Shown here: positions 52,224 through 61,302 of the stretch, one piece after another | Layout: each line of letters opens with the position of its first letter | Numbering within the stretch: position 1 is the stretch's first letter | NCBI RefSeq assembly: GCF_029953285.1 | Contig: NZ_JASAOI010000002.1 | Location: 186,001 to 250,000, forward strand | Length of the DNA stretch: 64,000 nucleotides | Origin: Yinghuangia seranimata | GTDB taxonomy: Bacteria; Actinomycetota; Actinomycetes; Streptomycetales; Streptomycetaceae | Reading direction: 5' to 3' | Notes under the pieces: model-generated | Told to the model about the DNA's origin: nothing | The model's input: only the letters and a program-made list of their open reading frames with translations | Database searches by the model: none | Program-made: the position numbers and the translations under genes

Positions 52224-53968
52224 GGGGCCTGGGGCCAGGGCCTCGGTTCGCCGCCGTCGCCTCGGCTCCACTCCTTGTAGGCGGCCACGGCCGTGGGCAG
52301 TGTGGGGAACATGCGGTCCTCGCCGACGGAGGCGGTCAGCCCGTAGGCGTCCAACTGTGTGCGCAGGTCCTGCTTGACGCGTGCCATGGCGAACACGATC
52401 CCGCGCCCGGCCAGTTCGTCCCGCAGGGCTTCCAACGAGTCGAGCGCGGTGATGTCGACCTCGACGTTCGCCTCGGCGTTGAGAACGAACCAGGCCACCG
52501 GGCTGGTCTCCGCGGTCACCGCGGCCAACGCGCGGCGCCGGAAGTCCTCCGCGTTGGCGAAGAACAGCGGGGAGTCGTAGCGGTACACCACCAGCCCCGG
52601 GATCGTGCGGGCCTGCGGGTAGTCGTCGACGTCGTGCATGCCGGCCAAGCCGGGGGCGATCCCGAGGACGGCGTCGTGCGGTCGCGCCACGCGGCTCAGC
52701 AGTTCGGCCACCGACAGGGCGACGGCCACCAGGACGCCGTACAGGATGTCCAACGCGAGGACGCCCGCCAGGCACGCCAGCGCCAGCAGGAACTCGCGCC
52801 GCCGGAAGGACATCAGGCGGCGGAAGCCCGCCACGTCGATCAGGCGCACGGCCGCGAAGACGACCAGCGCGCCCAGCACGGCCGACGGCATGTCCTCGAT
52901 CAGCCGGCCGAGGAACAGCAGCACGGCGAGGACGCACGCACCCGCGACCAGGGCGTACACCTGCGTGCGCCCGCCCGCCGACTTGGCCAGCGCGGTCCGG
53001 CTGGCACTGCTGCTGACCGGGAACCCGTGCAGGAACCCGGAGCCGATGTTCGCGGTGCCCAAGGCCAACAGTTCCTGGTTCGCGTCGAGGCCCGGTCCGG
53101 CGTCGCGGACCTCGAACGCGCGGGCGGTGAGGATCACGTCGGTGTAGCCGACGAACAGGATCCCCGCGGCCGGCGGCAGCAGACGGTGCAGGTCGCCCAG
53201 GCCCGGCGACGAGACGCCGGGCAGTCCGGTCGGAATCCGCCCTACGACGGCGATGCCGTGGTCCCGCAGGCCGAACACGGCCACCGCCGCCGTAGCGAGG
53301 GCGACGACCAGCAGCGGCGCCGGACTCCGGGGGACGTAGTGCGCCAGACCGAAGAGCAGGGCCAGGGCCGCCGCGCTGAGCGCCACCGTGGCCCAGTCGA
53401 CGTCGGACAGGTTGGTCGCGAACGAGCGCAGCATCGGCCCGAAACCGTCGCCCTCGACCGGCACACCGGTGGTCTTGGACAGCTGATCCACGATCATGAT
53501 CAGCGCCACGCCCGCCAGGTACCCGATCAGCACCGGGCGGGAGAGCAGGTCGGCGACGAAACCGAGCCGGAGCAGCCACGCCGCCAGGGACAGCAGCCCG
53601 ACCAGGAGGGCCAGCTCCGCGCACAGGACCGCGTAGCGCCGGGGGTCCCCGTCGGCGAGGGGGCCGACCACCGTCGCCGTCATCAGCGCGGTCGTCGACT
53701 CGGGGCCGACCGACAGCAGCCGGGAGGAGCCGAAGAGGGCGTATGCCGCGATCGCCGGCAAAATCGCCCACAGGCCCGCGACCGGCGGAAGACCGGCCAC
53801 GGTGGCATACGCCATGACCTGCGGCACGAGGTACGCCGCGACCGTGACCCCGGCCAGCAGGTCGGGGCGGAGCCAACCCCGCTCGTACTCCTTCAGCGCC
53901 GCGGCCCCGGGAACCGCGGGCACGATACGGTGCCGACCCCCACCGGGGCCGACGGCAGGCTGCGACAT
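52217..53968 (-). CDS. SulP-family anion transporter with STAS domain
   Basis: A 583-residue SLC26/SulP protein: membrane domain (about 25-430) with GLYSSI-like AAYLVPQVMAYATVAGLPPVAGLW, SVGPESTTALM and FVGYTDVILTARAFE..., then a C-terminal STAS domain (about 445-560) with NAEANVEVDITALDSLEAL. Substrates of the family include sulfate, bicarbonate, nitrate and dicarboxylates. In actinomycete stress islands such proteins are often near carbonic anhydrase or USP genes; here formate dehydrogenase is close, so bicarbonate or formate transport is conceivable. ATG at 53968 follows AGGGAGG. Confidence 0.92.
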   Translation of the reverse strand: MSQPAVGPGGGRHRIVPAVPGAAALKEYERGWLRPDLLAGVTVAAYLVPQVMAYATVAGLPPVAGLWAILPAIAAYALFGSSRLLSVGPESTTALMTATVVGPLADGDPRRYAVLCAELALLVGLLSLAAWLLRLGFVADLLSRPVLIGYLAGVALIMIVDQLSKTTGVPVEGDGFGPMLRSFATNLSDVDWATVALSAAALALLFGLAHYVPRSPAPLLVVALATAAVAVFGLRDHGIAVVGRIPTGLPGVSSPGLGDLHRLLPPAAGILFVGYTDVILTARAFEVRDAGPGLDANQELLALGTANIGSGFLHGFPVSSSASRTALAKSAGGRTQVYALVAGACVLAVLLFLGRLIEDMPSAVLGALVVFAAVRLIDVAGFRRLMSFRRREFLLALACLAGVLALDILYGVLVAVALSVAELLSRVARPHDAVLGIAPGLAGMHDVDDYPQARTIPGLVVYRYDSPLFFANAEDFRRRALAAVTAETSPVAWFVLNAEANVEVDITALDSLEALRDELAGRGIVFAMARVKQDLRTQLDAYGLTASVGEDRMFPTLPTAVAAYKEWSRGDGGEPRPWPQAPQ

Positions 53969-54109
53969 GGACCTCCCTCCGACACCGCATCATGATGCCG
54001 CCCCGTGTCGGCGCCGGGAAAACGCGCGTACTCCGCCAGGTGGGACCGCCGCGTGACGAGCCGGTGCCCGGTCGGGTGGTGTCGCCGACGCACCCCTGCC
54101 GATCCGAGG

Positions 54110-54123
54110 GGGTCCTTCGGCCC
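54110..54123. promoter_or_regulatory. Stress-island palindrome, copy 6 (weaker)
   Basis: GGGTCCTTCGGCCC then T, two differences from the perfect box, in the divergent spacer 142 bp from SulP and 63 bp from the DUF1876 gene. Confidence 0.5.
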
Positions 54124-54186
54124 TGCCCGGCGAGCGGCGGTCGCGGAGACTGGAAGCACCGGGGGACCGAACCGGAGGTGGGACCG

Positions 54187-54486
54187 ATGGCTGTCGCCAA
54201 GCACTGGACCGTCGACATCTTCCTGAGTGAAATGAGCGGGTCCGACGACGCCGAGGGAGGTGAATCGGTGCGGACGTTCGCCGAGGCCCGACTCCACACC
54301 CGGGACGACACGGCGGTCCGCGGCCGCGGCCACGCCCGGAAGAGCCCCGCCGACCGGGACGTCCCGGAGATCGGCGACGAACTGGCGGCCGCCCGCGCCC
54401 TGTCCGACCTCGCCCACCACCTGCTCGAACTCGCCGCCCGTGACATCGAAGCGGTCACCGGAACACCTGCCGCCGTGCACGACTGA
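54187..54486 (+). CDS. DUF1876 small protein
   Basis: A 99-residue protein of the actinobacterial DUF1876 family: KHWTVDIFLSE at the start, ARLHTRDDTAVRGRGHAR, then PADRDVPEIGDELAAARALSDLAHHLLE. The fold is thought to be small alpha/beta; the role is unknown, but members recur in dormancy-type regulons. A short Glu/Gly insertion (DDAEGGESVR) is present after the first strand. ATG at 54187 follows GGAGG. It is convergent with the formate dehydrogenase genes. Confidence 0.88.
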   Translation: MAVAKHWTVDIFLSEMSGSDDAEGGESVRTFAEARLHTRDDTAVRGRGHARKSPADRDVPEIGDELAAARALSDLAHHLLELAARDIEAVTGTPAAVHD

Positions 54487-54510
54487 ACGCCCGCCCGGCC
54501 GGCCGCGTGG

Positions 54511-57204
54511 TCATCCCGTCGGGTCGGAAGCGACGCGAACCGCGGTGACCTTGTACTCCGGGCAGGAGGTCACCGTGTCGGCGTGGTCGGACGTGAGGCG
54601 GTTGACGCCGCTGGACGGGAAGTGGAAGGCACAGAAGACCTGCCCGGGGGCGGTCTCCTCGCTGACGCGGGCGACGAGCCGGGCCCGGCCGTGGCGGCTT
54701 TCGACGAAGACCGGTCCGCCGTCGGCGACGGCGAAGCGGGACGCGTCGTCGGGATGCAGGTCGAGGGTGTCGCCGGGCGGCAGCCGGAGGTTGGCGCCCC
54801 GGCGGGTCATGCTGCCGGAGTTGTAGTGGGCCCAGCGGCGGCCGGTCACCAGGATCAAGGGGTAGGCGTCGTCTGGCTGTTCGCCGGGCGGGAGGTACGG
54901 TGCGGCGGCCAGGTGGGCCTTGCCGTCCGGGGTGGCGAAGCGCATGCGGTAGAGCGTCGCCTCGCCCGGCCGGTCGGGGTGCGGGCACGGCCACGGGACC
55001 GCGCCCTCGCGGTCCAGGCGCTGGTGCGACAGGCCCGCGAAATGCGGAGAGACGCGGGCGCATTCGTCGAGCGCGGCGGCCGGGGTCGGGCAGCCGAGGT
55101 CGACGCCGAGCGCCGCAGCGACGGCATGGACCACGGCGAAGTCCGTGCGCACGTCGCGCGGTGGCTCGACCGCCGCGCGGACGCGCTGGAAGCGGCGGTC
55201 GAAGTTGACGAACGTGCCGTCCTTCTCGAGCCACGAGGCGACCGGCAGCACGACGTCGGCGCGGCGGGCGGTTTCGGAGAGGAAGAGTTCGTTGCACACC
55301 ACGAGCGGGCAGGCGTCGATCGCCTCGGCGATGCGGGTGGTGTCGGGATCGGTGGCGCAGACGTCTTCGCCGACGATCCACAGCGCCCGCAGGCCGCCGG
55401 ACCGCGCGGCGGCGAACATCTCCGGGATGCGCAGGCCGGATCGCGTGGGGACGGCGGCGCTCCAGACCTGTTCCACGCGTGCCCGGGCGGCCGGGTCGGC
55501 GACCTTCGCGTAGCCGGGCAGCAGGTCGGGCAGCGCGCCCATGTCGGACGCGCCTTGGACGTTGTTCTGACCACGGAGCGGGTTGACCCCGTAGCCGCGT
55601 CCGGTGCCGACCGCGCCCCGCAGGATCGCGAGGTTGGCGAGCGCGCGGACGCCGTCGGTGCCGTGCAGGTGCTCGGTGACGCCCAGGCCGTAGACGATCG
55701 CGGGCCGCTCGGCCTGCCCGTAGAGCCGGGCCGCCTCGGTGATCCGTTCCGCCGGCACGCCGGTGATGTCGGCGACCCGTTCGGGCGGGTAGTCCGTCAG
55801 AAGCCGGGTGAGTTCCGGCAGGCCGGTCGCGCGTTCGCGCAGGAAGTCGTCGTCGCTCAGGCCTTCGGCGATGAGCACATGTGCGAGGCCGTGGAACAGT
55901 GCCACGTTGGTACCCGGCCGCGGCCGCAGATGGACGTCGGCGTACCGGGCGAGCCCGACCGCACGCGGGTCGGCGACAAGCAACTTCGCCCCGCGCAGGG
56001 CGCTCTGCAGCAGCCGCGCGCCGACGACGGGGTGGGCTTCGACCGGATTGGCGCCGACGATCAGGAAGCAGTCTGCCTGCTCGACGTCGTCGAACGTGTC
56101 GGTGCCGCCGGCGAGTCCGAACGACGCGGTAAGCCCGGCGGCCGAGGGCGCGTGGCACAGGCGCGAGCAGTTGTCGATGTTGTTGGTACCGATCGCGACG
56201 CGCATGAACTTCTGCAGGAGGTAGTTCTCCTCGTTGGTGGCGCGGGCCGAGGAGATCAGTCCCACCGCGTCGGGCCCCGCGGCGGCGACCGCCTCGGCGA
56301 AACCGCGCGCCACGCACGCCAGCGCCTCGTCCCAGCCGACGGGTTCGAGGACTCCGCCGCGGCGCAGCAAAGGCTGCGTGAGCCGTTCTTCCGAGCGCAG
56401 GTAGCCGTACGCGAACCGCCCTTTGACGCAGGCGTGTCCGCGGTTGACCGCGCCGTCCCGGGCCGGAAGGACGGCGGCCACCTCGTCGCCGCGCGAGACG
56501 ACGTCCAGCGTGCACCCGACACCGCAATAGCCGCACGTGGTACGGGTGGTCGCCGCGTGCGGTCGTGCCGAGGTGAGGCCGGCCGCCTCGCCGGGCGCCG
56601 TGATCGCGCCGGTCGGGCAGGTGTCCACGCATCCGCCGCAGGCCACGCAGTCGGACTGCGCCCAGGGACCGCCGGTGCCGGGCGCGACCACGGTGTCCGA
56701 GCCGCGTCCGACCAGAGTGAGCGCGAACGTGCCCTGTACCTCGGAGCACATCCGGACGCACCGGCCGCAGGCGATGCACAGGTCTCGGTCCAGATGGACG
56801 TACGGATGCGTGGTGTCGGCACCGTGCCCACCCGCGCCCTGGGCGGTGTCCGGGGTGATGCCCAACGCCCCGCAGGTGTCGGAGAGCTCGCTGGAGCCGG
56901 AGGCCAACGCGCGCGGCGGCAGCACAGACACCATGAGTTCGACCGCGTCCCGCCGCAGGTCGGGCAGGTCTCCGGAGCCGACCTCGACGCGGGCCCCGGG
57001 GGTCGCGGGGGTGACACATGCGGCGGCGACGCGGCCGTCGGCACGGACCAGGCAGGTACGGCAGGACCCGGCCGGACCGAAGCGGTCGTCATGGCACAGC
57101 GACGGAACCCAGAGGCCGGCGGCCCGGACCGCGGCGAGCAGCGAACTGCCCTCCGGGACGGTGACCGTGCTCCCGTCCACGGTGATCTCGACGGGCTCCG
57201 TCAC
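54511..57204 (-). CDS. Formate dehydrogenase, catalytic (alpha) subunit, NAD-type
   Basis: An 897-residue molybdenum/tungsten enzyme in the layout of NAD-linked FdsA/FdhA. An N-terminal [2Fe-2S] domain (Cys37, 48, 51, 63) is followed by a 2x[4Fe-4S] ferredoxin domain (Cys143, 146, 149, 153 and 186, 189, 192, 196), then the [4Fe-4S] motif CGYCGVGC (Cys224, 227, 231, 259) and the molybdopterin domain. The metal ligand is Cys350 in SRLCHAP (not selenocysteine) with the following His. A C-terminal molydop-binding domain closes the protein. It oxidises formate to carbon dioxide and hands electrons to the NuoEF-like partner, whose stop its GTG start overlaps. Confidence 0.92.
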   Translation of the reverse strand: MTEPVEITVDGSTVTVPEGSSLLAAVRAAGLWVPSLCHDDRFGPAGSCRTCLVRADGRVAAACVTPATPGARVEVGSGDLPDLRRDAVELMVSVLPPRALASGSSELSDTCGALGITPDTAQGAGGHGADTTHPYVHLDRDLCIACGRCVRMCSEVQGTFALTLVGRGSDTVVAPGTGGPWAQSDCVACGGCVDTCPTGAITAPGEAAGLTSARPHAATTRTTCGYCGVGCTLDVVSRGDEVAAVLPARDGAVNRGHACVKGRFAYGYLRSEERLTQPLLRRGGVLEPVGWDEALACVARGFAEAVAAAGPDAVGLISSARATNEENYLLQKFMRVAIGTNNIDNCSRLCHAPSAAGLTASFGLAGGTDTFDDVEQADCFLIVGANPVEAHPVVGARLLQSALRGAKLLVADPRAVGLARYADVHLRPRPGTNVALFHGLAHVLIAEGLSDDDFLRERATGLPELTRLLTDYPPERVADITGVPAERITEAARLYGQAERPAIVYGLGVTEHLHGTDGVRALANLAILRGAVGTGRGYGVNPLRGQNNVQGASDMGALPDLLPGYAKVADPAARARVEQVWSAAVPTRSGLRIPEMFAAARSGGLRALWIVGEDVCATDPDTTRIAEAIDACPLVVCNELFLSETARRADVVLPVASWLEKDGTFVNFDRRFQRVRAAVEPPRDVRTDFAVVHAVAAALGVDLGCPTPAAALDECARVSPHFAGLSHQRLDREGAVPWPCPHPDRPGEATLYRMRFATPDGKAHLAAAPYLPPGEQPDDAYPLILVTGRRWAHYNSGSMTRRGANLRLPPGDTLDLHPDDASRFAVADGGPVFVESRHGRARLVARVSEETAPGQVFCAFHFPSSGVNRLTSDHADTVTSCPEYKVTAVRVASDPTG

Positions 57205-58889
57205 GATTCCCACCCCGCCAGTCGGCCCCCGTACGCCCGAGCCAGGCTGCGCACCGCGGGCGGGATCCGTCGCCCGAACGCGCACAGGCTCGCTTCCGAC
57301 AGCACGTGCAGCGTCCGCGCGTACCCGGTGCCGGGCTGCCCGCCCGCCTCGACAAGCTCCAGCCCCCGACGCGATCCCACCCGGCACGGCGAGCACGCGC
57401 CGCAGCTCTCCGCAGCCGCGAAGGCCCAGACGTGGCGCAGCACGTCCAACGGCGCGACCGACGTGTCGAACGCGACCATGCCGGCGTGCCCGAGCGCCGC
57501 CCCCCGGGCCGCGAGGGCGGCCTCCGAGAGCGGCACGTCGAGTCCGTCGGCCGGCAGGAACCCGCCGAGCGGGCCGCCGACCTGCAGCACGGCGAGGTCG
57601 GCGCCGTCGCGCAGGCCGTCGCCGAGATCGGCGACGATGCGCGCGACCGAGACGCCGAGTTCCACCTCGTAGACGCCGGGGCGCGCGAAACGCTCGGACA
57701 GGCAGACGAGCTTGGTCCCCGTCTCGTCCGTGGTGCCGCGCCTTGCGTAGGCGGCGGCACCGCGCCGGACGATCCACGGCACTGCCGCGAGGGTCTCGAC
57801 GTTGTTCACCACGGTCGGCGCGTCCCACAGCCCGTGGTCGGTCGGGTAGGGCGGACGCGGGCGGGCGCAGCCGCGTTCGCCCTGGAGGCCCGCGATCAGC
57901 GCGGTCTCCTCTCCCGCCACGTACGAGCCGGCGCCCTCGACGACGCGCACGTCCAGCGTGGTCGCGGTGCCGTGGACCGCGGCGCCCAAGTGCCCGTCGG
58001 CGTAGGCCCGCGCCACGGCCTCGCGCATCCGTGCCAACGCGCGCGGATACTCCGACCGCACGAGGACGACGGCTTCGCGAGCGCGGCAGGCGAAGCACGC
58101 CAGCGCGATGCCCTCCACGACCCGGTCGGGGTCGTACTCCAGCAGCAGCCGGTCGGCGAAGGACCCGGGGTCGCCTTCGTCTCCGTTGGCGACCACAACG
58201 GCGTCCGGGCCGTGGCGGACGGCGTCCCATTTCGCCGCGACCGGGAATCCCGCGCCGCCGCGTCCCCGCAGCCCGGACGCGGACACCTCCTGCCACACCT
58301 GCTCGGGGGTCCGGGAGGAGACCGTGCCCGGCCACACCTGCCAGGCGCGCTCTCCGGCCACGAGCCCGGCCAGCAGGACGGGATCGCCGGTGCTGTCGAC
58401 GGCGGGGACGTCCGGTGCGCTCGGCGGCACGCGTCCGGCGAGCTGGTCGGCGAGGGTGGCGCCGGTGCAGGCGGTCCCGCCGTCGAGCGCGGCCGGTCCG
58501 GCGTAGCAGTAGCCGAGGCAGCGCACGGTCTGGAGGGACACCGTCCCGTCCTCACTGACCGTGTCGGGTGCGGCACCGCACGCGTCCGCGGCCTCCGCCA
58601 GGTGTCGGCCGCCTCGCGCGGCGAAGCAGGCCGCCGCCGTGCAGACCCGCACGTGGCGGCGGCCCGTGGGCGCGGCCAGGTCGGCGTAGTACGACGCCGG
58701 TCCGAGCGCCGCGGCCGCGGGCAGACCCACCTGACCCGCGACGTCGGGAGCCCAGTCGCCGACCGGGTCCGCCGTGCCGGCGCGGGCCCGGGCCAAGGCG
58801 CTCAGGAGCCGCTCACCGGCCCTGCCGCGCCGGAGGCCCAGGGCCCGCCACGGATCGCGGGGCCTCGCGTCGGCGCTGCGCTCCTCCAT
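57201..58889 (-). CDS. NuoE-NuoF fusion, diaphorase subunit of formate dehydrogenase
   Basis: A 562-residue fusion. Residues 1-140 are a NuoE-like thioredoxin fold with [2Fe-2S] Cys83, 88, 124 and 128. Then a NuoF-like part: GLRGRGGAGFP for FMN/NADH, GEETALIAGLQGERG, the SLBB region and CGACSPCRVGS with a later Cys for the N3 [4Fe-4S] cluster. It passes electrons between the formate dehydrogenase alpha subunit and NAD. Fusion of the two parts is also seen in other FdsB-like proteins. ATG at 58889 follows AGGAGG. A perfect palindrome (58991-59004) lies upstream. Confidence 0.92.
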   Translation of the reverse strand: MEERSADARPRDPWRALGLRRGRAGERLLSALARARAGTADPVGDWAPDVAGQVGLPAAAALGPASYYADLAAPTGRRHVRVCTAAACFAARGGRHLAEAADACGAAPDTVSEDGTVSLQTVRCLGYCYAGPAALDGGTACTGATLADQLAGRVPPSAPDVPAVDSTGDPVLLAGLVAGERAWQVWPGTVSSRTPEQVWQEVSASGLRGRGGAGFPVAAKWDAVRHGPDAVVVANGDEGDPGSFADRLLLEYDPDRVVEGIALACFACRAREAVVLVRSEYPRALARMREAVARAYADGHLGAAVHGTATTLDVRVVEGAGSYVAGEETALIAGLQGERGCARPRPPYPTDHGLWDAPTVVNNVETLAAVPWIVRRGAAAYARRGTTDETGTKLVCLSERFARPGVYEVELGVSVARIVADLGDGLRDGADLAVLQVGGPLGGFLPADGLDVPLSEAALAARGAALGHAGMVAFDTSVAPLDVLRHVWAFAAAESCGACSPCRVGSRRGLELVEAGGQPGTGYARTLHVLSEASLCAFGRRIPPAVRSLARAYGGRLAGWES

Positions 58890-58990
58890 GAGCCTGCCTC
58901 CTGCCGGGTCCGCGCGGACACCACCCTTTCCTCATGCTGCGGCCGGATCCGAGCCGCCGCAGCCGGGCGCGGGGGTTCGTGCGCGGCGCC

Positions 58991-59004
58991 GGGCCGTTCG
59001 GCCC
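58991..59004. promoter_or_regulatory. Stress-island palindrome, copy 7
   Basis: GGGCCGTTCGGCCC then T, perfect, in the divergent spacer: 101 bp before the formate dehydrogenase operon and 99 bp before the DUF1918 gene. Confidence 0.7.
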
Positions 59005-59103
59005 TGTGCGCGGCGCCGGGATCGACGTCATCCTGGAACCGCCGGCCCGCGCTCGTGGGCGGTCGCCGCAGTCTCGGGGAACTCCGGAAGAGGGAGCGGC
59101 ATC

Positions 59104-59304
59104 ATGAAGGCGCAGGTTGGCGACTGGATCGTCGTGGAGTCCCCGCACGTGGGCGAGCCCCGGCGCATCGGACTGGTGATCGGCGTGGAGCAGGCCGACG
59201 GCGCTCCGCCCTACACGGTCCGCTGGACCGAAGACGACCACGAGTCGCTGTTCTTCCCCGGCCCTGAAGCACACGTCGAGAAGCCTGAGGCGCTGTTCCC
59301 GTGA
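59104..59304 (+). CDS. DUF1918 small protein
   Basis: A 66-residue protein of the DUF1918 family: MKAQVGDWIVVESPHVGEPRR, then YTVRWTEDDHESLFFPGPEAHV. SH3-like beta fold; unknown role, common in actinobacterial stress islands. ATG at 59104 follows GAGGGAG. Ninety-five bases separate it from the beta-CASP gene, perhaps co-transcribed. Confidence 0.9.
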   Translation: MKAQVGDWIVVESPHVGEPRRIGLVIGVEQADGAPPYTVRWTEDDHESLFFPGPEAHVEKPEALFP

Positions 59305-59399
59305 GCGCCGCGTCGCCGACCGCCGGTTCCGTTCGGCGCCTTCCACGGCCGATGCCGTCGGACGCGGTGGTGCGGTGAGGGCGACGGAACGGAGCCGTC

Positions 59400-60812
59400 A
59401 TGACCACGATCCGTCCGCGAACCCGGCCCGGCCTCCTCACGTTCCTGGGCGGCGTGGGCACGGTGACCGGCAGCAAGTTCCTGGTGGAGACCGACCACGC
59501 GCGGATGCTGGTCGACTGCGGGCTCTTCCAGGGAGCCGCCGAACTGCGGCGCCGCAACCGCCGACCGTTGCCGCTCGACCCGGCGGACGTCGACGCCGTG
59601 ATCCTCACGCACGCGCACCTCGACCACTGCGGGTACCTGCCGCGGCTGGTCCGCGACGGGTTCGGCGGGCCTGTCGTGTGCAGCCCGAACACGGCCGCGC
59701 TCGCGGAGTTGATCCTGCGCGACAGCGCCCACCTCCTGCGTGAAGAGGCGGACCACGCCAACCGCTACGGGTGGTCGAAGCACCGTCCCGCGGAACCGCT
59801 GTACACGGACGAGGACGTCGACCGCACGATGGGCCTGATCACGCCCGTACGGGTCGGTGAGCCCGTCGAGCCGGCGAAGGACACCGTCGTCCGTCTTCAC
59901 CACGCCGGGCACATCCTGGGCTCCACATGGGTGCACCTGACGCTGGAAGACGGTCACACACTGGCCTCCAGCGGCGATCTCGGGCGCCCGGTGCACCCGC
60001 TGCTGAAACCGCCGGAGCCGTTCGGCGGCGCCGATGTGCTGCTGTTGGAGTCGACGTACGGCAACCGTCGCCACGACGACGCCGCGGCGCGGGCGCGCTT
60101 CGCGGACGCGGTGGGGTACACGCTGGCGCGTGGCGGGACGGTGCTGATCCCGTCGTTCGCGGTCGACCGTACCGAGGTCGTGCTGCACGAACTCGCCGAG
60201 CTCCGCCGCTCCGGACGTATCCCGCAGACCGTGCCGGTGTTCGTCGACAGTCCCCTCGCGCTGGCCGCTCTGGAGGTCTACCGGCGGGCGTCGGAGGCGC
60301 ACGCTCCGGAGCTGCGTCCGGATGCGGGCGCGATCGGAGAGATGGCCCTCGACGCCGGGCCGTTCCTGCCGATCCGCTCCCTGGAGGACTCGACGCGCTT
60401 GATGGAGTCACGGATCCCCTGCGTCATCGTGTCCGCATCCGGGATGGCGACGGGCGGCCGCGTGGTGCGGCACCTCCAGCAGCTCCTGCCGGATCCCCGC
60501 AACACCGTCGTCATCGTCGGCTTCGCCGCGGCCGGCACCCGAGCCCGAGACCTGGTCGACGGCGCGCGGGTCCTGAAGATGTACGGCGGCTACGTGCCGG
60601 TCCACGCCCAGGTTCTGAATGTTCCGGGGTTCTCCGCGCACGCGGACGCCGACGAGATCCTCCAGTGGCTGCGCGGCAGCCCGGCACCCCACACGACCTA
60701 CCTCGTGCACGGCGAACCCGACGGCGCGGCTGTGCTGCGCGGCCGGATCGACGACCGGCTCGGCTGGACCGCCGTGGTGCCGCGCATGAACGAGCGGGTG
60801 CTGGTGCGCTAG
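59400..60812 (+). CDS. Beta-CASP metallo-beta-lactamase nuclease (CPSF/Ysh1-like)
   Basis: A 470-residue protein with the metallo-beta-lactamase motif HAHLDH (71-76), later His and Asp ligands ([16 protein letters not shown]), and the beta-CASP part: STYGNR, the Asp of FVDSPLA, the His in GFSAHAD. The form resembles archaeal/eukaryotic CPSF-like RNases and the Ysh1/YsiA group, distinct from bacterial RNase J. It may cut or trim RNA under stress. ATG at 59400 follows ACGGAG. Confidence 0.9.
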   Translation: MTTIRPRTRPGLLTFLGGVGTVTGSKFLVETDHARMLVDCGLFQGAAELRRRNRRPLPLDPADVDAVILTHAHLDHCGYLPRLVRDGFGGPVVCSPNTAALAELILRDSAHLLREEADHANRYGWSKHRPAEPLYTDEDVDRTMGLITPVRVGEPVEPAKDTVVRLHHAGHILGSTWVHLTLEDGHTLASSGDLGRPVHPLLKPPEPFGGADVLLLESTYGNRRHDDAAARARFADAVGYTLARGGTVLIPSFAVDRTEVVLHELAELRRSGRIPQTVPVFVDSPLALAALEVYRRASEAHAPELRPDAGAIGEMALDAGPFLPIRSLEDSTRLMESRIPCVIVSASGMATGGRVVRHLQQLLPDPRNTVVIVGFAAAGTRARDLVDGARVLKMYGGYVPVHAQVLNVPGFSAHADADEILQWLRGSPAPHTTYLVHGEPDGAAVLRGRIDDRLGWTAVVPRMNERVLVR

Positions 60813-60895
60813 GCCGAAACGGGCATGTGCCGCGGATCGGCGGGGCCGTCCCCCGGACACGGGTGCCTCGTATGGGCTGTCAGGCCCGGTGGCCC

Positions 60896-60909
60896 GGGCC
60901 GATCGGCAC
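60896..60909. promoter_or_regulatory. Stress-island palindrome, copy 8
   Basis: GGGCCGATCGGCAC then T, one arm with an A for C, 93 bp before the SHOCT-PspA operon. Confidence 0.55.
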
Positions 60910-61002
60910 TTGGGGAAGCCCCGCCGGGGAGCGACGGTGGGAGCGTCGGGAGGCGGCCCGGCCGCGCGGCCGGGGTCCCGTCCCGATGCCGGAGGTACGT
61001 TG

Positions 61003-61302
61003 GTGATGATGTTCGACCACGACTTCAGTGGCTGGGACTGGTTCGGAATGGCCGTCGGCATGGTCGTCTTCTGGGCCTTGGCGATCGCCCTGGTCTTCTG
61101 GCTCGTGCGCAGCGTGGCCGGCCGCGAGCAATCCCGGTCCGTCGCGCCGCCGCCGCGGCCCGCGACGCCTCAGCACCTCCTGACCGAGCGGTTCGCCCGG
61201 GGCGAGATCGACGAGGACGAATACCTGCGCCGCCTGGCCGTTCTGCGCGGTCCCGAACCTCACGGACCGCACCCGCATGAGCAGGAAGGGCGTGCACGAT
61301 GA
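61003..61302 (+). CDS. SHOCT-domain membrane protein
   Basis: A 99-residue protein: one N-terminal helix (about 15-37), a Pro-rich linker, then a C-terminal SHOCT motif (LLTERFARGEIDEDEYLRRL). SHOCT domains help oligomerisation or sit near membrane stress proteins. GTG at 61003 is seven bases after GGAGG; ATGs directly follow and could be used. The stop overlaps the PspA start (ATGA). Confidence 0.82.
   Translation: MMMFDHDFSGWDWFGMAVGMVVFWALAIALVFWLVRSVAGREQSRSVAPPPRPATPQHLLTERFARGEIDEDEYLRRLAVLRGPEPHGPHPHEQEGRAR

Noticed and set aside
54583-57672. 1029-residue plus-strand open frame
   Set aside because: Antisense to the formate dehydrogenase genes, whose iron-sulfur and cofactor motifs are unmistakable; no domain on this strand.
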